NCBI GenBank assembly: GCA_031551255.1
Contig: JAVBNW010000128.1
Location: 1-5,078 of the forward strand
DNA: 5,078 bases
Source of the DNA: JAVBNW01 sp031551255
GTDB taxonomy: Bacteria; Bacillota; Clostridia; Christensenellales; UBA1750
Direction: 5' to 3'
The translations under genes and the position numbers were made by a program. The notes beneath the pieces were generated by a model. That model was not told the DNA's origin, made no database searches, and saw nothing but the letters and a program-made list of their open reading frames with translations. Positions 1 through 5,078 of the stretch are shown here, in pieces (position 1 is the stretch's first letter; each line of letters opens with the position of its first letter).

Positions 1-486
1 CAGCGCGCGCGCGATGCAGATGCGCTGCTGTTGGCCGCCCGAGAGCGACAGCGCCGATTTGTTGAGCCTGTCTTTTACCTCTTCCCAGATCGTCGCCTGC
101 CTAAGCGAGCGTTCCACGATTGCCTTAAGTTCTTCGCGCCCTCGCACGCCGTGCGTGCGGGGGCCGTAGGCGATATTGTCGAAAATGCTCATCGGAAACG
201 GATTCGGCTTTTGAAACACCATGCCCACACGGCGGCGCAATTCGCTCACGTCGTAGCCGGCCGCGTAAATGTCCTGCCCATCCAGCAGCACCTTACCCTC
301 AATCTTGCAGCCCTCGACCAAGTCGTTCATGCGGTTGAGGGTTTTGAGCAGCGTAGACTTGCCGCAGCCCGAAGGGCCGATGAATGCTGTGATCGAGCGC
401 TGGGGGATTTCCATGTGAACGTTCTTGAGCGCATGAAACGCGCCGTAATGCAAGTTGAGCTCTTCGATTGTAAAAGCGTTTGCCAC
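1..486 (-). CDS. pstB: PstB, phosphate ABC transporter ATP-binding protein (partial, C-terminus cut by window edge)
   Basis: This is the cytoplasmic ATPase that drives phosphate import through PstC and PstA. The visible 162 codons run in frame to position 1. Walker A (GPSGCGKST) is at residues 37-45. The Q-loop lies in VGMVFQKPNPFPMS, with Gln at residue 92, and this extended proline-containing motif is typical of PstB among ABC ATPases. The ABC signature LSGGQQQR is at 148-155. Walker B, the D-loop and the switch His should follow but lie outside the window. Family members are about 250 residues, so roughly 90 are missing. I chose the GTG at 484-486 because AAGGAGGG lies 7 nt upstream. An in-frame TTG two codons earlier sits almost on top of that site and is unlikely. 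The start lies 2 nt beyond the pstA stop, and the ribosome binding site is inside the last pstA codons, so translation is probably coupled. Family identity is very secure. Confidence 0.97.
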   Translation of the reverse strand, partial: MANAFTIEELNLHYGAFHALKNVHMEIPQRSITAFIGPSGCGKSTLLKTLNRMNDLVEGCKIEGKVLLDGQDIYAAGYDVSELRRRVGMVFQKPNPFPMSIFDNIAYGPRTHGVRGREELKAIVERSLRQATIWEEVKDRLNKSALSLSGGQQQRICIARAL

Positions 487-488
487 GC

Positions 489-1289
489 TCAAACCCTCCT
501 TTTGCGGGACGCGAGCTTTACCAGCAGGTTGATGCCCAACACCAGCAGGATCAGCACCAGCGCTGTCGCGTAGGTTTCGTGAAAGGCATCGGGCGTGACG
601 GCCTCTTTGGCGGTCAGATACAAGTGCACCGACAGCGTCCTGCCCGAGGACAAAATGCCCGAAGGCATCTTGGAAAACGTGCCCGCCGTAAGGTACACCG
701 CGGCGGTTTCCCCTACGATGCGCCCCATGGATAGGATCGACGCGGTGATGACCCCGGGCAAGGCGCTGGGCAGCACCACCTTAAGGGTGGTGCGCAACTT
801 GCCCGCCCCCAGTGCGAGCGAGCCTTCGCGGTACGCATCCGGCACGGTTTTAAGCGCTTCTTCGGTGGTGCGTATGAGCGTTGGGAGCACCATGACCGAA
901 AGCGTAAGCATGCCGGTGAGAAGCGCAAAGCCCAGATGCCACGCGATGCCGAAGAACACCATGCCGAACAGGCCGTAGATGATCGAGGGGATGCCCGCCA
1001 GGCATTCGATCGAAAAGCGGATCGCCTCGACGATCTTGCCGGGCTTTGCGTATTCGTTCAGGCAAATGGCGCTGCCGATGCCGATGGGCACGGAGATCGC
1101 CAGGGAGCCCGCCACCATCCACAGCGTCGAAACAAACTGCGGCGCGAGCGACGCTAAGAAAGAGGGGGATAGGTGGCCTATGCCCCCCATTATAACAAAA
1201 CCCAAGATCCAAAGCAGCACGCCGGCGGTCAATAGCGAGGCGGCGAGCAGCAAAATTTTTAAGAATCTGTCGCGCGTCTTTCTTTTCAT
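489..1289 (-). CDS. pstA: PstA, phosphate ABC transporter permease
   Basis: One of the two inner-membrane permease subunits of the high-affinity phosphate importer, 266 aa. It pairs with PstC to form the channel and contacts PstB. Hydrophobic segments suggest six membrane helices near residues 11-36, 53-79, 92-117, 119-140, 179-203 and 239-260. The cytoplasmic EAA loop that docks on the ATPase is clear: EEALKTVPDAYREGSLALGA at 143-162, then the LPSALPGVITA segment at 173-183. The motif GIPSIIYGLFG at 99-109 is typical of Pst permeases. The start ATG overlaps the pstC stop as ATGA (1286-1289). No strong Shine-Dalgarno precedes it (only a GGCGGGA-like run), so coupled re-initiation from pstC is likely. 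At 266 aa it is somewhat shorter than E. coli PstA, mostly in the first periplasmic loop. PstA rather than PstC is inferred from position next to pstB and the Asn-Glu-Tyr-Ala motif at 78-81. Confidence 0.96.
   Translation of the reverse strand: MKRKTRDRFLKILLLAASLLTAGVLLWILGFVIMGGIGHLSPSFLASLAPQFVSTLWMVAGSLAISVPIGIGSAICLNEYAKPGKIVEAIRFSIECLAGIPSIIYGLFGMVFFGIAWHLGFALLTGMLTLSVMVLPTLIRTTEEALKTVPDAYREGSLALGAGKLRTTLKVVLPSALPGVITASILSMGRIVGETAAVYLTAGTFSKMPSGILSSGRTLSVHLYLTAKEAVTPDAFHETYATALVLILLVLGINLLVKLASRKRRV
494..501 (-). promoter_or_regulatory. Ribosome binding site of pstB, inside the pstA 3' end
   Basis: Read on the minus strand this is AAGGAGGG, 7 nt before the GTG start of pstB. It also encodes the end of the basic C-terminal tail of PstA (Lys-Arg-Arg-Val). 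It decides the pstB start in favour of GTG at 486. Confidence 0.8.
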
Positions 1290-2179
1290 GCCGATTTTCC
1301 CGCCCTTGCCTTGAGAATGTAAAGCGTTATGTTGATGAGCACGATGAACGCGAGCAGCACGAGCGCCGTTGCGAACAGCGCGCCCTCGTGCAAGCCCGAG
1401 GCGTAGCTCATTTCGGTGGCGATGTTGCCGGTGAGCGTGCGCACCGAGCGAAACACCGTTGCGAAGCCTTCTTTGATGAAGCTGGGCATGCGCGGCGTGT
1501 TGCCCGCAACGAGGATCACCGCCATCGTCTCGCCGATCGCCCTACCGATGCCCAGCACGACCCCCGCGAACACGCCGGATTTCGCAGCTGGAAGCGTGAC
1601 GCGAAATGCGGTGCCGACAGCGCTTTCGCCCATGGCCAGCGATGCCTCGCGATACGCGTCGGGCACCGCTTTGAGGGATGAGGCCGAAATGCTTACGATC
1701 GTGGGCAGGATCATCATGCCCAGGATGATCACCGCGGCAAGCAAGCTATTGCCTCCGTAGCCGCCGGACCATTTGTCGATCACCGGCACGAACACCACCA
1801 GGCCGAAGAACCCGTAGATGACGGAGGGGATGGCGGCGAGCAAATCCACCATCGTGGATAGTACCGCCGTTACGCGCTTACCGGCCATTTCAGCCAGATA
1901 AAGCGCTGTGAGCACGCCGACGGGCACGCCCAGGATGATGGCGCCCAGCGTTACGAGCACCGAAGCGGTGATCATGGGAAGGATGCCGAAGATTTCAGCG
2001 GACGGCGCCCACAGTGTGCCGCTTAAGAAGGGGATAAGGCCGATTTCACGAATCGCCGGGATGCCGCGCATCACGAGAAACGCCACGATAAGGCCCAGCG
2101 CAAGCACGGATGTGCCTGCGCTCAGCCAGAAGGCGCCCTCTACGATGCGGCCCGGGATTTTGCCAATCGCTTTTTTCAT
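1286..2179 (-). CDS. pstC: PstC, phosphate ABC transporter permease
   Basis: The second permease subunit of the phosphate importer, 297 aa. Predicted helices lie near residues 15-37, 68-97, 110-133, 145-165, 203-225 and 266-289. The periplasmic segment FLSGTLWAPSAEIFGILPMI at 51-70 matches the conserved PstC pattern of a Trp-x-Pro followed by Phe-Gly-x-Leu-Pro. The EAA loop is at 167-202 (core AVPDAYREASLAMG at 171-184), followed by GIGRAIGETMAV at 210-221, which is strongly characteristic of the family. AAIPSVIYGFFGL at 115-127 is the paralogous counterpart of the PstA motif. The ATG at 2177-2179 starts 1 nt after the pstS stop. The bases just upstream, at the end of pstS, show no purine-rich ribosome binding site, so translation probably depends on ribosomes finishing pstS. 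The 3' end overlaps pstA by 4 nt. Confidence 0.97.
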   Translation of the reverse strand: MKKAIGKIPGRIVEGAFWLSAGTSVLALGLIVAFLVMRGIPAIREIGLIPFLSGTLWAPSAEIFGILPMITASVLVTLGAIILGVPVGVLTALYLAEMAGKRVTAVLSTMVDLLAAIPSVIYGFFGLVVFVPVIDKWSGGYGGNSLLAAVIILGMMILPTIVSISASSLKAVPDAYREASLAMGESAVGTAFRVTLPAAKSGVFAGVVLGIGRAIGETMAVILVAGNTPRMPSFIKEGFATVFRSVRTLTGNIATEMSYASGLHEGALFATALVLLAFIVLINITLYILKARAGKSA

Positions 2180-2180
2180 G

Positions 2181-3086
2181 TTAGTTTGCTACGGAGATGT
2201 AGCCCTTTTCCACCACGATCGTCTGGCCCGCCTGACCTAGGATAAAGTCGATCAGCTGCTGGCTCTCTGCGGTGGGCGCGCCCTTGGTGACGAGTAGGAA
2301 GGGCCTTGCGACCGTATAGCTGCCGTTCTTGACGTTTTCGGCGGTGGCCTCAGCATCGTCCACGCTCAGCGCGTGCAGAGTTTCATCCACGCTACCCAGG
2401 GACAGGTAGCCGATCGCGTTTTCCTTCGAAGCGACGTTTTGCTTCACTTCGCCGTTGCCGGTGGCGATCAGTGGGCCGGCCAGGTCGACGAGGCTGATGG
2501 TCTTATCATCCTGTTTGCTGGTAAGCTTCATGATCTCTTCGAAAGCGTCGCGGGTGCCGGAGCCCGCCTCGCGGCTGATGAGCACGATGGGTTTGTCGTC
2601 GCCGCCAAGGTCTTTCCAGTTGGTGATTTCGCCCTTGAAGACCGCGGAAATTTCATCCTTCGTAAGGCCTTTGACCGGGTTCTTCGGGTTGACGACTACG
2701 GCGATGCCGTCCATCGCGATGGTGACGGGCGTAAGCTCCGCCTCTTCTTCTTCCTTCAGTTCGCGCGAGGACATGCCCACCTGCGCGGTGCCCTCGATCG
2801 CGGCCTTGATGCCCGCGGAAGAGCCGGTGCCCTGCACTTCACATTGGATGTTTACATGATCCGGAGCGAAGGCGTCGATCAGAGCTTCCATCAGCGGCGT
2901 AACGGACGTGGAGCCCTGTACGGACAGCTTGACCGTCGCCCCTGCGGGCTTAGCCGTTTCGGCGGCGGCAGTCGAGGCGGCCGCGCTGGTTCCGGCGGCG
3001 GGCGAGTCGGTGGCCGCGCTGGAATTGCACGCGGCGAGGCCGAGGCATAGTATCAGCGCGACGCCGATGAGCATCATCTTTTTCAT
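2181..3086 (-). CDS. pstS: PstS, phosphate-binding lipoprotein
   Basis: The extracytoplasmic phosphate receptor of the importer, 301 aa. The signal peptide is MKKMMLIGVALILCLGLAAC, with lipobox Leu-Ala-Ala-Cys and lipidated Cys20, which fits membrane anchoring in a Gram-positive cell. A Ser/Ala/Thr-rich tether follows to about residue 50. Ligand-binding loops are visible: GSTSVTPL at 58-65, GTGSSAGI at 86-93, Asp126 in AMDGIAVVVNP, and SREAGSGTRDAF at 171-182, the classic PstS phosphate-contact motif. FKGEITNWKDLGG at 150-162 and AIGYLSLG at 224-231 are also family hallmarks. I chose the ATG at 3086 because GGGAGG stands 6 nt upstream. An in-frame ATG at 3113 would add nine residues and has a weaker AGGAAAG site. 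It is the first gene of the pst operon, and expression is likely induced by phosphate starvation (family knowledge; no clear Pho box is visible here). Confidence 0.97.
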   Translation of the reverse strand: MKKMMLIGVALILCLGLAACNSSAATDSPAAGTSAAASTAAAETAKPAGATVKLSVQGSTSVTPLMEALIDAFAPDHVNIQCEVQGTGSSAGIKAAIEGTAQVGMSSRELKEEEEAELTPVTIAMDGIAVVVNPKNPVKGLTKDEISAVFKGEITNWKDLGGDDKPIVLISREAGSGTRDAFEEIMKLTSKQDDKTISLVDLAGPLIATGNGEVKQNVASKENAIGYLSLGSVDETLHALSVDDAEATAENVKNGSYTVARPFLLVTKGAPTAESQQLIDFILGQAGQTIVVEKGYISVAN

Positions 3087-3092
3087 GGTTTT

Positions 3093-3098
3093 CCTCCC
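3093..3098 (-). promoter_or_regulatory. Ribosome binding site of pstS
   Basis: GGGAGG on the minus strand, 6 nt upstream of the ATG at 3086. It favours this start over the upstream in-frame ATG at 3113, and the resulting N-terminus is an ideal lipoprotein signal. Confidence 0.8.
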
Positions 3099-3132
3099 AT
3101 ACTTCTTTCCCATTTTTCTTTCCTACGCCACG

Positions 3133-3175
3133 AGCATAGCAAGCGCATATCCTCTGCGGATATGAAGAATGTAAA
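3133..3175 (-). promoter_or_regulatory. Weak candidate promoter region for the pst operon
   Basis: Read on the minus strand, TTTACA (3170-3175) resembles a -35 element and is followed 18 nt later by GATATG (3146-3151), a poor -10. A second possible -10, TATGCT (3133-3138), has no good -35. Weak core elements would be expected for a promoter that needs an activator such as PhoB or PhoP. I could not find the 11-bp direct-repeat pattern of a Pho box, so the activator site is not established. The pst promoter must lie in 3087-3277 unless it lies inside the reductase gene. Confidence 0.25.
3146..3164. repeat. Perfect 7-bp inverted repeat upstream of pstS
   Basis: CATATCC (3146-3152), spacer TCTGC, GGATATG (3158-3164). 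The arms are exact complements around a 5-nt centre. It lies 60-78 bp before the pstS start and within the candidate pst promoter, so it may be an operator or a small hairpin in the leader. A 7-bp dyad with mixed A/T and G/C can arise by chance in a region this long, so function is only suggested. Confidence 0.4.
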
Positions 3176-3179
3176 TTCT
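3166..3179. repeat. Small inverted repeat AGAAT-N4-ATTCT
   Basis: AGAAT (3166-3170), GTAA, ATTCT (3175-3179). It directly neighbours the CATATCC dyad and lies in the most AT-rich part of the intergenic region. It overlaps the TTTACA element proposed for pst. Short enough to be coincidental. Confidence 0.25.
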
Positions 3180-3210
3180 ATATGTACTCGGGCGGCGCGA
3201 AGCCTTGAAA

Positions 3211-3239
3211 TTGACATCCCATACGGAAGAGCTTACAAT
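3211..3239 (+). promoter_or_regulatory. Sigma-70/SigA-type promoter of the reductase-methyltransferase unit
   Basis: A perfect -35 TTGACA (3211-3216), a 17-bp spacer, and TACAAT (3234-3239), which matches the -10 consensus at five of six positions. Transcription would start near 3246, giving a leader of about 30 nt before the reductase ATG at 3278. This is the strongest promoter-like sequence I see in the window and should be active without an activator unless it is repressed. Confidence 0.8.
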
Positions 3240-3247
3240 GCCCGTAT
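3221..3247. repeat. Inverted repeat flanking the -10 element (operator candidate)
   Basis: ATACGG (3221-3226) and CCGTAT (3242-3247) are exact complements separated by 15 nt. The arm centres are 21 bp apart, two helical turns. The left arm lies in the -35/-10 spacer and the right arm covers the expected transcription start, with the -10 hexamer between them. This is where a dimeric repressor would block the promoter. No regulator gene is visible in the window. Confidence 0.35.
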
Positions 3248-3277
3248 ATAGCGATTCCATCGCCGAGGGGGAGCGTT

Positions 3278-4201
3278 ATGCAGTTGCGCAAGTTAGGGAA
3301 AACAGGGCTTTCCGTATCCTGCTTGGGGTTTGGCGGCATGGAGCTTCGGCTGCTGAACGAAAAGAGCGCCTGCAATTTGCTCGGCGCTGCGCTTGACGGC
3401 GGTATTACCTACATCGATACTTCGCCGGAGTATCCGATGAGCGAATGCTACATTGGAAAGGCGATCTCCCACAGGCGCGGCGAATTTGTTCTGGCCACCA
3501 AGGCGGGCGACAACATGTCCGGCGAAGGTGCGACATACGTGTTTAACCGCGCAACCATCCTTGAAAACCTGGAAGAAAGCCTGCGCCTGATGAAGACGGA
3601 TTATGTGGACGTGCTCGGGTTGCACGGCGTCACCCCCGAAATGCTGCCCGGCGGGCCGCTCGGGGAGGCGATGGAGGCCATGCGCGAGGCGAAGGCATCC
3701 GGCAAGGCGCTTCATCTGGGGGTTACGGTGTGCAACAGGGGGCCGGGACACTACGGCTATCCGGCCGGCTACGGCTATCATTCCGTGATGCGCTTCGCGG
3801 CATGGGAAGATATCGAGGTAGTTCAGCTCGTATACGGCGCGCTGACCCGTCTGAGCGAAAATGCGATGCATAAGGCATACCTCGATCACGGAACGGGTAT
3901 CGTGGCCCGCGGGGCGATGAAGCGCTACGACGATACATACGACAGCAAGTGGGAGGCCGCGCGGCTTGATGAGCTTTGCAAAGTGGGGGAGAGCCGCGCG
4001 GATTTCCTTTTGCGCTACGCGCTTTCGCACCCCGCCATAGCGTGTGCCATCGTGGGCACGAAGAGCGTAGGGCATCTTAGGGCTAACATCGGCGCGGCGC
4101 AAAAGGGCGCGCTTTCGCCGGATGTCTATGCGGAAGCTAAGCGGCGCTTAAACTTTGCGGGCTGCGTGCCCGGGCCCGTGGATATGAAGCTGGATTGGTA
4201 G
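3278..4201 (+). CDS. Aldo/keto reductase family protein
   Basis: Predicted NAD(P)H-dependent oxidoreductase with a TIM-barrel fold, 307 aa, cytoplasmic. The N-terminal LGKTGLSVSCLGFGG (6-20) is the usual first strand and glycine loop. The catalytic tetrad is complete: Asp47 and Tyr52 in IDTSPEYPMSE, Lys75 in LATKAG and His116 in LGLHGV. Near the C-terminus, AIVGTKSVGHLRANI (257-271) matches the cofactor-binding region that holds the 2'-phosphate or pyrophosphate in the family. Two small departures are visible: YPMSE replaces the common YGxSE, and the usual Asp of LHxxD is absent after His116. There is no C-terminal cysteine cluster, so it is not one of the iron-sulfur aldo/keto reductases. 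GAGGGGGAG (3265-3273) sits 4 nt before the ATG, and a strong promoter lies at 3211-3239. The methyltransferase follows 7 nt later. The substrate cannot be told from sequence. Confidence 0.93.
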   Translation: MQLRKLGKTGLSVSCLGFGGMELRLLNEKSACNLLGAALDGGITYIDTSPEYPMSECYIGKAISHRRGEFVLATKAGDNMSGEGATYVFNRATILENLEESLRLMKTDYVDVLGLHGVTPEMLPGGPLGEAMEAMREAKASGKALHLGVTVCNRGPGHYGYPAGYGYHSVMRFAAWEDIEVVQLVYGALTRLSENAMHKAYLDHGTGIVARGAMKRYDDTYDSKWEAARLDELCKVGESRADFLLRYALSHPAIACAIVGTKSVGHLRANIGAAQKGALSPDVYAEAKRRLNFAGCVPGPVDMKLDW

Positions 4202-4208
4202 GTGCGAT

Positions 4209-4868
4209 ATGGATACGAACATCGAAATCGTCAAAAAGCTGTACTCGGAAGATATGGCCGTTCAGGACATGGAAACCTACACGGACAAGGGGTTTAAACG
4301 CTGGGAGGAGGCGGCGGCCGCCCTCTTCCCGCCCCATTCGTATATTATAGACATCGGCTGCGGCATGGGCAGGGAGGCATTTTGCCTGTACGATGCGGGG
4401 CATCGCGTTGTGGCTACGGATATTTCGCAAAGGGTGATCGACCGAGCGAAGCAATTTGCCGCCCAAACGGGGCGCGATGTCGAGTTTCAGGTTACCGATG
4501 GGCTGAGCCTGCCCTATCCTGACGATACGTTCGACGCGTGCATCATCTGGGCGCAGACATTCGGCCTTTTCTATGGCGACGACAACAAGCGCCGCATGCT
4601 TGACGAGTGCCGCCGCGTGCTGAAAAAGGGTGGTTTCATGAGCTTTTCAGGGCACGACTACGAGTTTCAAAAGACGTGTATCGCGCAGTATCTCAAAGGC
4701 AGGAGGTTCTATCCGTACCCCGATACGGATTGTTACTGGGAATCCTTCACCCAGGACGAACTGGTTCGTCATGCGCAGCAGGCGGGCTTTCGCAACGCCA
4801 TATGCCAAAGGGGCCTCGTGTACGGCCCGGAAGATGGAACCATACTCCATTGCACATGCCGCAAATAA
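4209..4868 (+). CDS. Class I SAM-dependent methyltransferase
   Basis: A 219-aa soluble protein with a Rossmann-type methyltransferase core in its middle. Motif I is YIIDIGCGMGRE at 45-56. The acidic residue that holds the SAM ribose is Asp71 in VVATDIS (67-73). Motif II is VTDGLSLPYPDDTFDA at 95-110, and the later core strand follows RRVLKKGGFMSFSG at 135-148. This order is that of the Methyltransf_11/25 type (UbiE-like) small-molecule methyltransferases, but the family does not fix the acceptor. The N-terminal 40 residues are helical and charged. The C-terminal part (151-219) is rich in aromatic residues, may form the acceptor pocket, and ends in Cys-Thr-Cys-Arg-Lys. AGGTG (4200-4204) overlaps the reductase stop and lies 4 nt before the ATG, so the two genes are probably co-transcribed and coupled. 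A terminator follows within 13 nt. Acceptor unknown. Confidence 0.9.
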   Translation: MDTNIEIVKKLYSEDMAVQDMETYTDKGFKRWEEAAAALFPPHSYIIDIGCGMGREAFCLYDAGHRVVATDISQRVIDRAKQFAAQTGRDVEFQVTDGLSLPYPDDTFDACIIWAQTFGLFYGDDNKRRMLDECRRVLKKGGFMSFSGHDYEFQKTCIAQYLKGRRFYPYPDTDCYWESFTQDELVRHAQQAGFRNAICQRGLVYGPEDGTILHCTCRK

Positions 4869-4880
4869 TGCGTCGAATAA

Positions 4881-4923
4881 AGGAAAGGGCCCGGCAAGCG
4901 AACTGCTTGCCGGGCCCTTTCTT
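4881..4923. terminator. Strong, probably bidirectional, intrinsic terminator
   Basis: A perfect 16-bp stem pairs 4884-4899 with 4905-4920 around the 5-nt loop GAACT. It continues by another G-C, G-U and A-U pair to 4881/4923. The stem is very GC-rich (GGGCCCGGC core). On the plus strand the hairpin ends in TTTCTT, and on the minus strand in TTTCCTTTATT. It begins 12 nt after the methyltransferase stop and clearly ends that unit. The T-rich minus-strand tail suggests that it can also stop a convergent transcript from the right. Confidence 0.92.
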
Positions 4924-5078
4924 CACGCGTTCCGCCGCCTTTCCAGGTAACCGTTGATCAAAGTGTACGGAGGGCCTTCGGCGACGCAATGGCCGGATGC
5001 CCCGTGGGATCCCCCGCCAAAGCATGCCAGCCCACACGCAGGCTGTGGGACAGTTCATGCCCAGCGTCGGTGAAGAAG
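4924..5078. other. Unassigned right edge; possible end of a convergent gene
   Basis: No gene can be called with confidence in these 155 bp. The best minus-strand candidate is open from the window edge (codon at 5075-5077) to a TGA at 4958-4960, 39 codons ending in ASPKALRTL. The terminator would follow about 35 nt later, which fits a convergent gene. Another minus-strand frame is open from 5054 to a TGA at 4923-4925, right at the hairpin, and ends in INGYLERRRNA, but it has no ATG. A plus-strand frame after the stop at 4954-4956 is also open to the edge, with an ATG at 4997 but no ribosome binding site. All these frames have similar GC-rich third positions, so codon bias does not choose between them. 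I recognise none of the peptides. A small hairpin, CCCACA (5031-5036) with TGTGGG (5044-5049), is also present. Confidence 0.3.

Noticed and set aside
31..573. A 180-codon plus-strand open frame over pstB and the end of pstA
   Set aside because: The minus-strand frame encodes Walker A, Q-loop and ABC signature of PstB. The plus-strand translation has no recognisable features.
2373..3050. A 225-codon plus-strand open frame opposite pstS
   Set aside because: It lies entirely within pstS, has Arg/Gly/Ala-rich low-complexity translation, and no ribosome binding site or promoter of its own was seen. PstS on the other strand has unmistakable motifs.
3087..3113. Upstream in-frame ATG of pstS at 3113 as the true start
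   Set aside because: It would add nine residues before an otherwise ideal lipoprotein signal, and its AGGAAAG site is weaker than the GGGAGG placed 6 nt before the ATG at 3086. It remains possible as an alternative start.
3205..3396. A 63-codon plus-strand frame across the promoter and reductase start
   Set aside because: It begins upstream of the -35 element, so the predicted transcript would not contain its start, and it overlaps the well-supported reductase gene in another frame.
3293..4102. A 269-codon minus-strand open frame opposite the aldo/keto reductase gene
   Set aside because: It is a shadow of the plus-strand gene in GC-rich DNA. The product shows no family motif, it is rich in His and Arg, and the plus-strand protein has a full catalytic tetrad and a strong promoter.
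5031..5049. Hairpin CCCACA/TGTGGG as a terminator or riboswitch element
   Set aside because: The stem is only 6 bp with a 7-nt loop, there is no T-run, and I could match no riboswitch core around it.
4747..5058. A 103-codon minus-strand frame starting at 5058
   Set aside because: It runs straight through the strong terminator hairpin and into the methyltransferase gene on the opposite strand, with an Arg/Pro/Cys-rich translation typical of a shadow frame.

Overview
The window carries the 5' part of a phosphate-specific ABC transporter operon on the minus strand and, divergent from it, a two-gene unit on the plus strand. The DNA is GC-rich with tight gene packing, strong purine-rich ribosome binding sites, and a phosphate-binding protein that starts with a lipoprotein signal. 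Together these fit a high-GC member of the Bacillota, perhaps a gut-type Clostridia lineage. That assignment is inferred from style, not from a marker gene.

Minus strand, read from right to left: pstS (3086 to 2181, lipoprotein phosphate receptor), pstC (2179 to 1286) and pstA (1289 to 489), the two membrane permeases, and pstB (486 to beyond position 1), the ATPase, cut by the window edge after its ABC signature. The genes are separated by 1 nt, a 4-nt ATGA overlap and 2 nt, so they almost certainly form one translationally coupled transcript. phoU, often the next gene, would lie outside the window and is not seen.

The 191-bp divergent intergenic region (3087-3277) holds a near-consensus promoter for the plus-strand genes (TTGACA, 17 bp, TACAAT), an inverted repeat flanking its -10 element, and two further small dyads on the pst side. 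No clear Pho box or good sigma-70 promoter could be assigned to pstS.

Plus strand: a 307-aa aldo/keto reductase with a complete catalytic tetrad (3278-4201), then 7 nt later a 219-aa class I SAM-dependent methyltransferase (4209-4868). A long perfect hairpin with T-rich tails on both strands (4881-4923) closes this unit and could also terminate a convergent gene. The last 155 bp are open in several frames on both strands and cannot be assigned.

Overall this is mostly ordinary chromosome. The transporter genes are textbook. The reductase/methyltransferase pair has no assignable substrate and is the least explained part. I see no CRISPR array, mobile element, RNA gene or evidently new defence or biosynthetic system.
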